Positions 34,276-43,466 are shown, counted from the stretch's first letter. The stretch is DNA of 64,000 nt from Vampirovibrio sp. (GCA_024998755.1 JACEUU010000003.1:558001-622000), one strand, 5' to 3'. The notes: a model not told the origin generated them from the sequence alone. A program made the numbers and translations.

Positions 34276-36156
34276 CTAGCTTCGTTTGATTAATGGGAAA
34301 ATTTGTTTGGCTCTGTTAGGGTCTAGTGGTTTTTTAACCGTTGGGGCAATCACCTTTTTAACCACAAGCCCATTGGGGTTGTAAGCCTTGTGTAATAAAG
34401 CTAACCAGTAAACAAATTGCCCTTGCCCCATGAGGCTAGTGCCTGTGAATTCACACTGTCTGCTATTATCTTGAAAAGGTAGCGTGGTAGTCGCTAAATT
34501 ATTGGGAAAGCCTTTAACCAAAAAACCAGGGAATAAGGTTTTAGTGGTTCTGCTCAGTTGATGGCAAGGGTTTCTGACGTATTGAATATCGGGCGAAATA
34601 GCTGTATTACCTGTAATGAAGGTTTGATTCCACTGGTTAAAGCCCATCAGGTAATTAAACACATCGGTACTAGCCGCTAAATAAGTGGGGTTTTGGCTAG
34701 CGTGGTAAGCTTCTGCCCAAAGAATGCCCAAGTTGACCCACTCAAAATTGTCTTTCGGTAGAGGGAGGCTTAATTTTTCTGTATAATTTACGGGGGCGAC
34801 CATTGGGTTTAAAATGCTTTGCAATAACGGTTTTTTAGCATCTGCCAAGGCGAGTAATTGGTCGCGTTCTTCAGAAGAAAGCCCCGTGGTATGGGTATAA
34901 TAGCTAACTACGAACGGAACAGGGTTTTCCCATGTAGCTACGTCTAGTTTTAACTTAGGCACGAAGCTAAGGGCTGTTTCTTTTAATGATTCATCGCCCG
35001 TGGCTTCGGCTAAAGCAGTATACGCCCAATACAGGGCGGGCGTCATGGATTTTGGGGCTTGGCTCCAATACGGTTCATGTAGGGTGGCTACTACTTCGTT
35101 GGTAGAACCAACTGCGGGCGAACCAAACGAAATGGTAGGAACGCTTGAAGTTTTAAGTTGTGTGGGTAGATAGTCTATCCCTTTTTTGGCTGCTAAAAGG
35201 CAAGAAACAGCAAAGCTGGGGTCAGTTTCTTTATAGGCCTGGGCTGCTCTAGCTAAAGTAGCTACACCAATAGCCGTAGTAAAAGGCGAAGTAGGCAATG
35301 CTAGTCGTAAACTTTTATCGTTAGCAGGTTTTACGGTGGGGGCAATATCTGCTTGGCTGTATGTGCCGCTTAAAAATGAGCCATTGGGTTGTTGCAGTTT
35401 TAAAATCCACTGAAGCCCTACTTGTGCTTCATGGAGTAAATCAGGCAATTCGGTGGTTTTTGGTTCGCTGGAAGGATAGGCTAATTTCACTTCCCAACCT
35501 TCACGTTGACCCAGTACCATATAGGCATTCATTAGTTGGGTACTAGCCCATGCGGTTGAAACAATATGTTGATGATAATTAGGCCCTTCATACCAACCGC
35601 CTTGAAGGCTTTGGGGCTTAGTATGTCCTGCTTCTAGTAATAAGTTAGAAGTGGCATCTCCCAAGAACTGACCAGACCGATTGTAAAAGAAGGTGCGGGT
35701 GCTAGGGGCTATTTGGTTGAGGAATAAGCCACTGTTAACCCGTAATTGGTATTTGGGCGAAGCGGGCTGAGGTTTCCAGTACCCACCATAGGGGTAAACA
35801 TCAAAAACACCTTCTTTTTTGAGGGTAGTGGCATCTAACAAAATGAGCGATGGGTTGAGCAATTCCCCATACGGACGCCCCACTTTCATACCTTCCGGAG
35901 CAATTAAAGCGTTCTTTTTTTGTGGGTTGCGAATAACAAATTTGGTGGGTTCAAGGGGTGTGGGTGTTACGCCGCTTACCCACAGTAGTTTTTCGGCATT
36001 AGGGTGGTAGCCAAGTTGGTTGTGCTTCAGGATGCTTTGCGGTTCTGTTGTAGTGGTTGGTGGCGTTAATTCACCGTTAGCCCAAGCTTCTGTAATAGGT
36101 GTGGCTGTTAGTAATGCTAAGCTTAGTAGCCACAATAGGGAAAGTTTTTTTTGCAT
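34276..36156 (-). CDS. secreted GH9-like protein with degenerate active site
   Basis: The protein has 626 residues with a signal peptide (LSLLWLLSLALLTATPITEAWA). A cellulase N-terminal Ig-like domain follows (HNQLGYHPNAEKLLWVSG, about 48-140), then a GH9 (alpha/alpha)6 domain: GGWYEGPNYHQHIVSTAWAS, LPDLLHEAQVGLQWILKLQ, NLGILWAEAYHASQNPTYL and NYLMGFNQWNQTFITGNTA. Active GH9 enzymes have GGWYDAGDxxKY, with catalytic Asp in DAGD; here that stretch is EGPN. A C-terminal Glu (RQCEFTGTSLMG) may match the acid. Hydrolytic activity is doubtful; sugar binding or a changed substrate is possible. Confidence 0.75.
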   Translation of the reverse strand: MQKKLSLLWLLSLALLTATPITEAWANGELTPPTTTTEPQSILKHNQLGYHPNAEKLLWVSGVTPTPLEPTKFVIRNPQKKNALIAPEGMKVGRPYGELLNPSLILLDATTLKKEGVFDVYPYGGYWKPQPASPKYQLRVNSGLFLNQIAPSTRTFFYNRSGQFLGDATSNLLLEAGHTKPQSLQGGWYEGPNYHQHIVSTAWASTQLMNAYMVLGQREGWEVKLAYPSSEPKTTELPDLLHEAQVGLQWILKLQQPNGSFLSGTYSQADIAPTVKPANDKSLRLALPTSPFTTAIGVATLARAAQAYKETDPSFAVSCLLAAKKGIDYLPTQLKTSSVPTISFGSPAVGSTNEVVATLHEPYWSQAPKSMTPALYWAYTALAEATGDESLKETALSFVPKLKLDVATWENPVPFVVSYYTHTTGLSSEERDQLLALADAKKPLLQSILNPMVAPVNYTEKLSLPLPKDNFEWVNLGILWAEAYHASQNPTYLAASTDVFNYLMGFNQWNQTFITGNTAISPDIQYVRNPCHQLSRTTKTLFPGFLVKGFPNNLATTTLPFQDNSRQCEFTGTSLMGQGQFVYWLALLHKAYNPNGLVVKKVIAPTVKKPLDPNRAKQIFPLIKRS

Positions 36157-36282
36157 GAGGGGGTGTCCATTTCGTTAGACGGTTACTTGACGTATGTATG
36201 ATGTAACAATAGCTTTTATTCTAACAGATAAACACGTTCAGCAAAAGTCGTGCTTTGCTTGTGCTGCCAATTATCAGACCCT

Positions 36283-36505
36283 TCATCGATTGTCGTTCCT
36301 AACTTTCGCTGGTTGGTTTATCAGGGGGTTGCGGTTTGGCAACCCCCCGACACCCCCCGCAAACTTAGGGGTAAACCCCTAAGAACCCCCAAAAAGCCAC
36401 CCGCCTATGCCACCAGAAGGGCATTGACGGCGGGATGTTCTTTTTGCACCTCCGGTGGACGGAACGCATCGACGACTGCAGAGCAAACGCGATGGTCGTT
36501 CCTAC
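36283..36505 (-). repeat. structured dispersed element, copy 3 (opposite orientation)
   Basis: Third copy, reversed relative to copies 1 and 2, between the GH9-like gene and the GNAT gene. On the minus strand it starts GTAGGAACGACCATCGCG and ends TAGGAACGACAATCGATGA. The core hairpins are conserved, and the third hairpin has arms GGGGGTTGC and GCAACCCCC, again different from the other copies yet paired. The remaining 36157-36611 sequence shows nothing else. Confidence 0.88.
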
Positions 36506-36653
36506 TGGTTGATTGGTACGTTATTTAATCGTTTAATTGGTATGAGGTCTTTTGCCGTAACCGTTAAAATTTCTCCGTGCATCTTAAAATTTAGCAAGGA
36601 TAATAGAAGTAGTGTTTTTTTCTACTCAACGCAACTTAAAGGTGCTATTTTTT

Positions 36654-37232
36654 ATGATGATGAGCCTATCCCACCCTACCCTGAATAGTTTATTACCCTT
36701 AGCACTACCCGTTGAAGGGTGCGTATTACGCCCCATTCAACCCCAAGATGATGAGGCCGTAGCCCAGCTAATAACAGGCACCTTGGCGGAATTTGATTAT
36801 GTGGAAGAATGCCCTGCAAACGACCCCGAAACTCAGCATATGTACCATTATATGCAGGAATTAACCGATGCCCAGTATTACGTTATTGAAGATACGGTTA
36901 CGGGTGCTATTGTAGGCTGTGGTGGGTTTGAACCGTTAAAAGGTTACAATGCTAAAAAAGAAGGCAAGCTGGTTTGCGAGCTGGTGAAGTTTTACTGTTC
37001 GCCTGCCTATCGCAACAAAGGCTTAGGCGGAAAATTGCTAGAAACCGCCTTGCTTGAAGCCACTGCTCAAGGGTATGACGCCATGTATTATGAAGTAACG
37101 CCTCGGTTATTCTCCAAAAGTTTGTTTGAACGCCTTGGTTTCTACTTTGTTGACGATAAATTGGGCAATAATGGGCATACACACCCTGAAATTAATATCT
37201 TCTTGGTAAAGCCATTAAAAGCTGCTTCTTAA
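36654..37232 (+). CDS. GNAT family N-acetyltransferase
   Basis: The protein has about 192 residues from a triple ATG at 36654, with AAAGGTG 10 nt upstream. The GNAT core is VLRPIQPQDDEAVAQLI, then YVIEDTVTGAIVGCGGFEPL, then ELVKFYCSPAYRNKGLGGKL (the acetyl-CoA RxxGxG loop) and YYEVTPRLFSKSLFERLGFY. The substrate cannot be told. It is first in a run of co-oriented genes leading to the aminotransferase, serA and lysC, about 100 nt before the next. Confidence 0.88.
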   Translation: MMMSLSHPTLNSLLPLALPVEGCVLRPIQPQDDEAVAQLITGTLAEFDYVEECPANDPETQHMYHYMQELTDAQYYVIEDTVTGAIVGCGGFEPLKGYNAKKEGKLVCELVKFYCSPAYRNKGLGGKLLETALLEATAQGYDAMYYEVTPRLFSKSLFERLGFYFVDDKLGNNGHTHPEINIFLVKPLKAAS

Positions 37233-37338
37233 TTGTTGAGAAAGCTTCTGGTTGCTTGCGGTTATTTGTGCTAAAAATAAGTCCGCCTTACACTTATTTG
37301 AACTGTTTTCACACGATAGAATAGGACGCTCTTTTCTG

Positions 37339-38538
37339 ATGATGATGCCAACCCATACCCCTAGTTTTTTAATGATTCCGGGCCCTACGCCGTTGCCTGA
37401 TGCGGTGCGTGAAGTTATGAGCCGTCCTGCTATGGGGCACAGGTCTCCTGAATTTAAGCAGGTGCTGGAACGGGTTTTCCCCAAACTGCAACAGATGTTC
37501 CAGACGCAAAGCCCTGTTTTGTTGTATACCGCCAGTGCTACGGGGGCTATTGAAGCGGCTTTATCCAACACCCTCAATGCGGGCGATACCTTGTTAGTGT
37601 TGAGCTGTGGTGTTTTTTCTGCGCGTTGGGGTGATATGGCTAAAGCCCTTGGGTTGAATGTGCAAGAAATAGCCGTGCCTGCAGGGCAAGCCAATACCAT
37701 AGAAAGTTTGCAACAAGCGTTAGCGGCGGATACTCAAAAGCAGATTAAAGCCGTTATTTTTGTACATAGTGAAACATCCACAGGGGCGTTGAATGATGTG
37801 CCAGCCTTTGCCAAAGCCATCGCTGAACATGGGGCGTTATCTATTGTAGACACAGTTACAGGCTTAACCGCCGACCCGTTCAAAATGGATGAATGGGGGA
37901 TTGATTTAGCCATTAGCGGTAGCCAAAAAGGCTTTATGATGCAACCCGGTTTATCGTTTTTGGCGGTAGGCCCTCGGGCGTTGGCGGCTCATCAGCAAGT
38001 TAAAAATCCGGGGTTTTATTTCAATTTCACACGAAACATTAAAGCTCAAAGCCAATTCACAACGGCTTATACCCCTGCTACCCATTTAATTTTAGCCTTA
38101 GATGAAGCACTGAACTTGTTGTTGGAAGAAGGGCTTGAAGCCATGAATCACAGGCATCATCAGCTAAAAGCGATGGTGCGTGCGGGTGTGAAGGCTATTG
38201 GCTTACCGTTGTTGGTGGAAGCCGATGCTCAAGCATCGCCAGCTGTTACGGCTGTTTATCCGCCTGAAGGGTTGGATGTTGGAGCAATTCGTAAAATTTT
38301 GAAAAATCGGTTTAGCATTACCGTGGCAGATGGTCAAAATGCACTCAAAGGTAAAATTTTCCGTATTGGGCATTTAGGTGCTATTAACGAACGAGACGTT
38401 TATATGGTTTTAGCTTGTTTAGAACAAGCGTTGCTAGAACTGGGTGCTTCCGTTACGTTAGGGGTGGCGGTTGCTGCTGCTCAGCAAGCCGCTAATACGT
38501 ATTTACAACAACAAAGTAAAGCCCTTGTTACTGTTTAG
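37339..38538 (+). CDS. class V aminotransferase (serine/alanine-glyoxylate type)
   Basis: The protein has about 399 residues from the triple ATG at 37339; the frame is open to 37252, but the extension has no ribosome site. It is a pyridoxal phosphate enzyme of the alanine/serine-glyoxylate aminotransferase family: FLMIPGPTPLPDAVREVM, YTASATGAIEAALSNTL, the cofactor Asp region LSIVDTVTGL and the Schiff-base Lys in ISGSQKGFMMQPG. Because serA follows, it may act as the phosphoserine or serine transaminase of serine synthesis, as these enzymes do in some deep-branching bacteria. That is inference from context. The ORF tail overlaps the open frame before serA. Confidence 0.87.
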   Translation: MMMPTHTPSFLMIPGPTPLPDAVREVMSRPAMGHRSPEFKQVLERVFPKLQQMFQTQSPVLLYTASATGAIEAALSNTLNAGDTLLVLSCGVFSARWGDMAKALGLNVQEIAVPAGQANTIESLQQALAADTQKQIKAVIFVHSETSTGALNDVPAFAKAIAEHGALSIVDTVTGLTADPFKMDEWGIDLAISGSQKGFMMQPGLSFLAVGPRALAAHQQVKNPGFYFNFTRNIKAQSQFTTAYTPATHLILALDEALNLLLEEGLEAMNHRHHQLKAMVRAGVKAIGLPLLVEADAQASPAVTAVYPPEGLDVGAIRKILKNRFSITVADGQNALKGKIFRIGHLGAINERDVYMVLACLEQALLELGASVTLGVAVAAAQQAANTYLQQQSKALVTV

Positions 38539-38572
38539 TTTTTACAATTTTAAACCTCTTTTGAAAGCCTTT

Positions 38573-40180
38573 ATGATAATGCCAACCGTTCTTGTTACCG
38601 ACCAAATTAATCTTGCTGCTGTTGAAATTTTAGAAGAAACCTGTACCGTTATTTACGAACCCAACTTGAGCCACGAAGCGTTGCTGGAAAAAGTAAAAAC
38701 GGTCGATGCGTTGATGGTGCGGAGTGCTTCCACCGTTTCAGCTGATGTATTTGACGTAGCTGAAAACCTCAAAATTGTGGGGCGTGCAGGCGTTGGGGTC
38801 GATAATATCGATTTAGCCGCCGCCAATCAAAAAGGGGTAGTTGTGGTTAATTCCCCTGAAGGTAATACCGTTGCCGCTGCGGAACACACCATTGGGTTGC
38901 TATTTGCGTTGGCTCGGCACATTCCTCGGGGAGATGCTTCCTTAAAACAAGGCAAGTGGGATAGAAAAAACCTGACAGGTATTGAGTTGTTCGGTAAAAC
39001 GTTGGGATTAATCGGCTTGGGTAAAATAGGGTCAAGGGTGGCGAAAGCTTGTATTACTTTAGGCATGAAGGTCATTGTTTATGACCCATTCGTTTCCGCT
39101 AGTGTGGTGGAAGCCTTAGCCCCCAATGGTGGTGCAAGTTTAGTGCCGTTAGAAACCATTTGGGCGAAGGCAGATTTCATTACCGTACACGTGCCAAAAA
39201 CGAAAGAAACGACGCATCTTATTAATGAAACTACGTTGAAGCTTTGCAAAAAAGGTGTTCGGTTTGTCAATTGTGCTAGAGGGGGCATTATCCACGAAGC
39301 CCAACTGGCAGATGCCCTTCGGGCGGGCATTGTAGCGGGTGCCGCATTAGATGTATTTGAGCAAGAACCGCCTGATGCTAGTAACCCTCTGTTGGCTACA
39401 GATATTGCCGATAAAGTCGTACTGACACCGCATTTGGGTGCTTCTACGGAAGAAGCTCAAGTGAATGTGGCGTTGGATGTGGCAGAACAGTTACAGGAAT
39501 TTTTCCAAACCGGCACGGCTCGTTCGGCTATTAACATGCCGTTGTTACGCTCTTCATTATTAGACCCTGTTCGCCCCTATATGCCGTTGGCGGAAGTATT
39601 GGGAAAATTGGTGCGTCAATTGGCTGAAGGCGTAACTGAATTGGTAGAAATTACTGCCAAAGGCACGTTGGTTGAAAAAGAAACGAATTTAGCCCCGTTG
39701 AGTTTAGCGGTGTTGAAAGGCTTGTTTTCTGTTAATAGGGAAGGGGTTAATTATGTGAATGCCCCCGTATTGGCAAAAGAATTGGGCATTTCAGTGAAAG
39801 AGTCTAAAACCATTGGACAGGGGTCATTTCCTAATTTGCTTAGCGTTACGCTGAAAACCAATAAAGGGTCGTTCAAGCTTTCGGGAACGTTGATGTCTGC
39901 CAATATTTATCGGATTGTGGAGATTGAAGGCTTTAAAGCGTCATTACGCCCCACCCCGCATATGATGATTGTTCCCCATGAAGATAAACCGGGTATGGTG
40001 GCAAAAGTAGCAACCATCTTGGGTAATTACCATATCAACATTTCTTCATTGCAAGTGGGCGAACGTCCTACAGGCGATAGTATTATGCTATTTAATTTAG
40101 ATTCCGCCGTGCCTGAACCAGCCTTACTTGAAATTGGTCAAGTGGATGGGTGTAGTCAAGCTAAAGCATTAGCAGGGTAG
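38573..40180 (+). CDS. serA: D-3-phosphoglycerate dehydrogenase
   Basis: SerA oxidises 3-phosphoglycerate, the first step of serine synthesis. From ATG 38573 (M-I-M-P; 38579 is an alternative) the protein has about 535 residues, the long bacterial type. It has substrate- and NAD-binding domains (GRAGVGVDNIDL, LGLIGLGKIGSRVAKACI), catalytic Arg in FVNCARGGI, Glu-His relay in LTPHLGASTEEA, then an allosteric substrate-binding domain and a C-terminal ACT domain (HEDKPGMVAKVATILGNYHI). It follows the aminotransferase by 34 nt and precedes lysC by 19 nt, so an amino acid biosynthesis operon is likely. Confidence 0.96.
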   Translation: MIMPTVLVTDQINLAAVEILEETCTVIYEPNLSHEALLEKVKTVDALMVRSASTVSADVFDVAENLKIVGRAGVGVDNIDLAAANQKGVVVVNSPEGNTVAAAEHTIGLLFALARHIPRGDASLKQGKWDRKNLTGIELFGKTLGLIGLGKIGSRVAKACITLGMKVIVYDPFVSASVVEALAPNGGASLVPLETIWAKADFITVHVPKTKETTHLINETTLKLCKKGVRFVNCARGGIIHEAQLADALRAGIVAGAALDVFEQEPPDASNPLLATDIADKVVLTPHLGASTEEAQVNVALDVAEQLQEFFQTGTARSAINMPLLRSSLLDPVRPYMPLAEVLGKLVRQLAEGVTELVEITAKGTLVEKETNLAPLSLAVLKGLFSVNREGVNYVNAPVLAKELGISVKESKTIGQGSFPNLLSVTLKTNKGSFKLSGTLMSANIYRIVEIEGFKASLRPTPHMMIVPHEDKPGMVAKVATILGNYHINISSLQVGERPTGDSIMLFNLDSAVPEPALLEIGQVDGCSQAKALAG

Positions 40181-40199
40181 AAGAAAGGGGGTTCTCAGT

Positions 40200-41459
40200 A
40201 TGATGAGCATTTTGGTTCAAAAATTTGGTGGGTCTTCCATGGCGGATGTCGATAAAATTCGTCATGTGGCAGGGATTGTTTCTGCCGCCCACTTACAGGG
40301 CAATCAAACCGTGGTGGTGGTTTCCGCTATGGGTAAAACGACCGATGGCTTGGTGAATTTAGCCAAAGAACTAACCAAAGCCCCTCAAGGCAGAGACTTT
40401 GATATGTTGCTTGCTACAGGGGAAATGGTTTCTGCTTCATTGTTAGCCTTATGCTTGCAGGAATTAGGCTTTAAGGCCGTTGCCTTAACGGGTGGACAAG
40501 CAGGCGTTCAGACCGAGAATCTGTTTAACAGGGCGAGGATTACCGCCGTTGATACGCAGACCGTTCATAACTATCTGAATGATGGCTATATTGTGGTTGT
40601 TACAGGGTTTCAAGGTATCAACACTTTGAATGAAACCACAACGCTTGGGCGGGGTGGGTCTGATACGTCTGCGGTAGCAATTGCTGGGGCGTTGAAGGCG
40701 GATTGTTGCGATATTTATACCGATGTAACGGGCGTGTTTTCCACCGACCCTCGGGTGGTGCATGAAGCCGTTAAACTAGACGAAATTGCTTATATTGAAA
40801 TGATGGAACTGGCTCGGCTGGGTTCTAAGGTGTTACACCCTCGTTCCGTGGAAGCGGCTCGGCGGTGGGGCATTAAGGTTCGGGTGCGTAGCACGTTTCA
40901 GTTAGAAGATACAGGTACAACCGTGATGGATGAACAAGATATGAATGCAATGGATGAACGCGTCATCGCCGGCGTAACGTGCGATAAAAATCAAGCCCTT
41001 GTAGCGGTGTTGGGTATGCCAGATGAACCAGGGTCGGCGGCTAAGGTGTTTACAAGGCTTTCCACGAAAGGCATTTCGGTGGATATGATTATTCAATCAA
41101 TGGGTAAAGAACCGCACACCAATGATATTGCGTTTACCGTAAATACATGGGATTTGCAGAATGCCCAAGGCTTGATGGATAGATTGCTGGGCGATTTAGG
41201 GGCGAGAAGCGTTGAAATTGATGATAAAATTGCCAAAATTTCGATTGTGGGTGTGGGTATGATTGACCGCCCCGGTATTGCCTCAGGGATGTTTGAGGCG
41301 TTGGCGGAAGCTCAAATCAACATTAAGATGATTTCGACCAGTGAAATTAAAATTTCTGTGTTGGTGGAGAAATCAAACGCAGATAAAGCCGTGCAGGCCA
41401 TTCATGCCAAGTTTTTCGTGGCGGAACAATCCTTGGTGGATAGTAAATCAGGGTATTAG
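40200..41459 (+). CDS. lysC: aspartate kinase
   Basis: Aspartate kinase phosphorylates L-aspartate at the head of lysine, threonine and methionine synthesis. The 419-residue protein starts with a double ATG behind AAAGGGGG. The kinase domain has LVQKFGGSSMADVDKI, VVVSAMGKTTDGLV, TTLGRGGSDTSAVAIA and YTDVTGVFSTDPR. Two ACT domains follow (VAVLGMPDEPGSAAKVFTRL, then VGVGMIDRPGIASGMFEAL), which bind lysine or threonine as feedback signals. It is the last gene of the aminotransferase-serA-lysC run and is convergent with the next gene, 5 nt away. Confidence 0.97.
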   Translation: MMSILVQKFGGSSMADVDKIRHVAGIVSAAHLQGNQTVVVVSAMGKTTDGLVNLAKELTKAPQGRDFDMLLATGEMVSASLLALCLQELGFKAVALTGGQAGVQTENLFNRARITAVDTQTVHNYLNDGYIVVVTGFQGINTLNETTTLGRGGSDTSAVAIAGALKADCCDIYTDVTGVFSTDPRVVHEAVKLDEIAYIEMMELARLGSKVLHPRSVEAARRWGIKVRVRSTFQLEDTGTTVMDEQDMNAMDERVIAGVTCDKNQALVAVLGMPDEPGSAAKVFTRLSTKGISVDMIIQSMGKEPHTNDIAFTVNTWDLQNAQGLMDRLLGDLGARSVEIDDKIAKISIVGVGMIDRPGIASGMFEALAEAQINIKMISTSEIKISVLVEKSNADKAVQAIHAKFFVAEQSLVDSKSGY

Positions 41460-41463
41460 AAAT

Positions 41464-42453
41464 CTAAACGGTTACGTTGAGAATACTGGAAGAAGGTAGT
41501 CTTTCCCCTTGTGTATTATAAGCATAGGTTCTTGTGCCAGCAGCGCTACTTTGTAGATAGTTGTTTAGCAAGACTGGTGGTACAGGTCCTTCTCCATGGA
41601 ATGGAATCAGTGGCGTATATCGTTGTGGGTCTAGTGCTGCCAGAGTTCCAACCTTCTTAGGGTTGATTAAGGAACCGTTGGGTCTGTAACGAGGTTTTGT
41701 TGTTTCTTCTGATGGATGGGCAAGAAAACTGGTTTTACATTGAAGCTCCCACCCTGTTCTTAAGTCTAATATCAAAGTAGTATTCACCAATGAATTTTCT
41801 ACTATGCTAGTTTCATTATCACGAAATTCGATTTTTACTAAACCTGATGGGAGCAATTCTAATGAAGTATCATGAATGTGCGTTCCTCCTACTGGGATAC
41901 AAGTACGCATTTTAGTTTGCCCAGGTTGAAAATTATCAATGGTTTTGTGCAACTGTTGCACCCATTGCTTTGAGGTATCGAACCGTTTATAACTAATATC
42001 GGTAAAATTTGACTGCCCGACGGATGGTAGTTCTTTGAAGAGCCGTTGTAGATCAGGAGGTAGTGTTTCTAGTTGTTGATTAGCTACCGTGTAACCTGTT
42101 GCAAGGTGTTCTGTATAATGATAGGTTGGCTTACCATCTATTACAGTCAAAGGAACGCCTTTTCCCCCAAAAATTTGATGACTCACTTCTTGGCGAAATA
42201 GAATATCTCGAATACTTTGCGGTAAGTGCTGTGTTTGTGCACTAAGGTCTGTTCTTCCTCTTTCAATACCTACCAATCGCAATAATGTGTCGTATCTAGT
42301 AGCCGAAATAAGATCTTTGTGTGCTGGGTTGCCTAATAGGCCTAAGAAAGCATCATAGGATAGCTTTTCTCCTATGGGGGCACCTGTAGTAGAGGTAAAG
42401 AATCTTCCCAATGTTGAAGAAGGAGGGAGCGGTAGCTTAGCTGTAGTGATCAT
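41464..42453 (-). CDS. hypothetical protein, 329 residues
   Basis: A clean frame with a good ribosome site (AGGGG, 7 nt before ATG 42453) but no recognised family. It begins MITTAKLPLPPSSTLGRFF and holds RQEVSHQIFGGKGVPLTVID, QTKMRTCIPVGGTHIHDTS, and an antiparallel-strand-like stretch LVNTTLILDLRTGWELQC. It has no signal peptide or membrane helix and is rich in Thr, Pro and Ser. It ends 5 nt from the stop of lysC on the other strand. Nearby genes give no functional hint. Confidence 0.7.
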   Translation of the reverse strand: MITTAKLPLPPSSTLGRFFTSTTGAPIGEKLSYDAFLGLLGNPAHKDLISATRYDTLLRLVGIERGRTDLSAQTQHLPQSIRDILFRQEVSHQIFGGKGVPLTVIDGKPTYHYTEHLATGYTVANQQLETLPPDLQRLFKELPSVGQSNFTDISYKRFDTSKQWVQQLHKTIDNFQPGQTKMRTCIPVGGTHIHDTSLELLPSGLVKIEFRDNETSIVENSLVNTTLILDLRTGWELQCKTSFLAHPSEETTKPRYRPNGSLINPKKVGTLAALDPQRYTPLIPFHGEGPVPPVLLNNYLQSSAAGTRTYAYNTQGERLPSSSILNVTV

Positions 42454-42619
42454 ATGTTTCCCCTAGATTACTTATAGAGCAGTTTAAATAATTTTTTATT
42501 CGGCGAATTAAAGTCATTGTTTTGAGCTTGTTATTTACAAGAATATAAAGTACTAACCAGTAGATTTTGTGCTATCTTTTTCATTATACTAATAATAAAG
42601 TTAAAGGGATGGTCTCTTG

Positions 42620-42766
42620 ATGCTAGGGGAAAATCTACAAGCTATTTGGGATGCACTGCCCGAAGACCGTAAGCAGGATATTCAAGCGAGAAAAGATGCT
42701 ATTCTCAATGAGTTTGGCACTGAAGACCCTGCAACTATCAATAAAAACACGCAGGAAAAGTCCTAG
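42620..42766 (+). CDS. small acidic protein of 48 residues
   Basis: A short frame starting MLGENLQAIWDALPEDRKQD, ending NKNTQEKS, with AAGGGATGG 9 nt upstream of the ATG. It is highly charged and predicted helical (AIWDALPEDRKQDIQARKDA), looking like a small soluble helical protein. It lies in the divergent gap between the 329-residue gene and the WYL-like gene. The ribosome site and composition support coding; function unknown. Confidence 0.5.
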   Translation: MLGENLQAIWDALPEDRKQDIQARKDAILNEFGTEDPATINKNTQEKS

Positions 42767-42871
42767 GCGTTAGGCTAACCCTAAACATAAAAAGGATGTT
42801 AAACAATCGTTAACCAAGGAAACCCGCCACCCATTACCCCTTACGAAAAAGCACGCCAAACGGTTAAGCAA

Positions 42872-43465
42872 GTGGTTGAAAAACATCTCATGGGTGCTGA
42901 AGGATCATTGACGGTTCGCTTGGCGACGACGTTGGAAGCCATTGTCAGTAACATTACCGTAGAATCCGTGCCACCGCATCTACAAAAAGAGTACCAATCA
43001 TTTGCCACGTTTTTGGAAGAGAGTATCCTCGAACTAGAACCTGTTTCTGTTCAAAAAAAGATGGTGGGCAACGTGCTAGCGTTCTACGAAGCATTCACCC
43101 TAGCTTGTACCTTAGCCCCCGAAGCGTTACCCACGGCAATACCATTGCGTAACCCCAAAGCATTAAAGCACCTGTTAAAGCAAGCCATTGCCAAACAACG
43201 GAAGATTGCGTTTGATTATAAGGGGCATCATCGGGTAGGGGATGTTTACATTTATGGCACCAGCCCAAGCGGTAAACAGGCGATTCAACTGTATCAAACG
43301 GCGGGAACGAGTTCAACAGGTACGTTGCACCAGTTTAAATACTACTTGCTGGAATCCATGCGTCATGTGCAGTTGTTGGAAACCCCCTTCACCCCAGCGT
43401 TTGAGCGGTTAGCCCCCTACAACCCCGAAAGCTCGTTTTTTGAGGAAGTATTTGAGCAGGTTTAA
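42872..43465 (+). CDS. WYL-domain-like protein without HTH
   Basis: The C-terminal 95 residues read LLKQAIAKQRKIAFDYKGHH, then PSGKQAIQLYQTAGTSSTGT, then a MRHVQLLE-like strand. This resembles the WYL ligand-binding domain of bacterial regulators. No helix-turn-helix is seen in the first 100 residues, which are helical. A GTG start at 42872 is used here. The frame is open and protein-like for about 19 more codons (NQGNPPPITPYEKARQTVKQ) but has no ATG, GTG or TTG before an upstream TAA; ATT at about 42833, after AAGGAAA, is a possible rare start. The 3' end is 1 nt from the convergent coaE stop. Confidence 0.6.
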   Translation: MVEKHLMGAEGSLTVRLATTLEAIVSNITVESVPPHLQKEYQSFATFLEESILELEPVSVQKKMVGNVLAFYEAFTLACTLAPEALPTAIPLRNPKALKHLLKQAIAKQRKIAFDYKGHHRVGDVYIYGTSPSGKQAIQLYQTAGTSSTGTLHQFKYYLLESMRHVQLLETPFTPAFERLAPYNPESSFFEEVFEQV

Positions 43466-43466
43466 A

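Noticed and set aside
14714-36505. MITE with terminal inverted repeats
   Set aside because: The ends first looked inverted, but read on one strand both are TAGGAACGACMATCG, so they are direct repeats.
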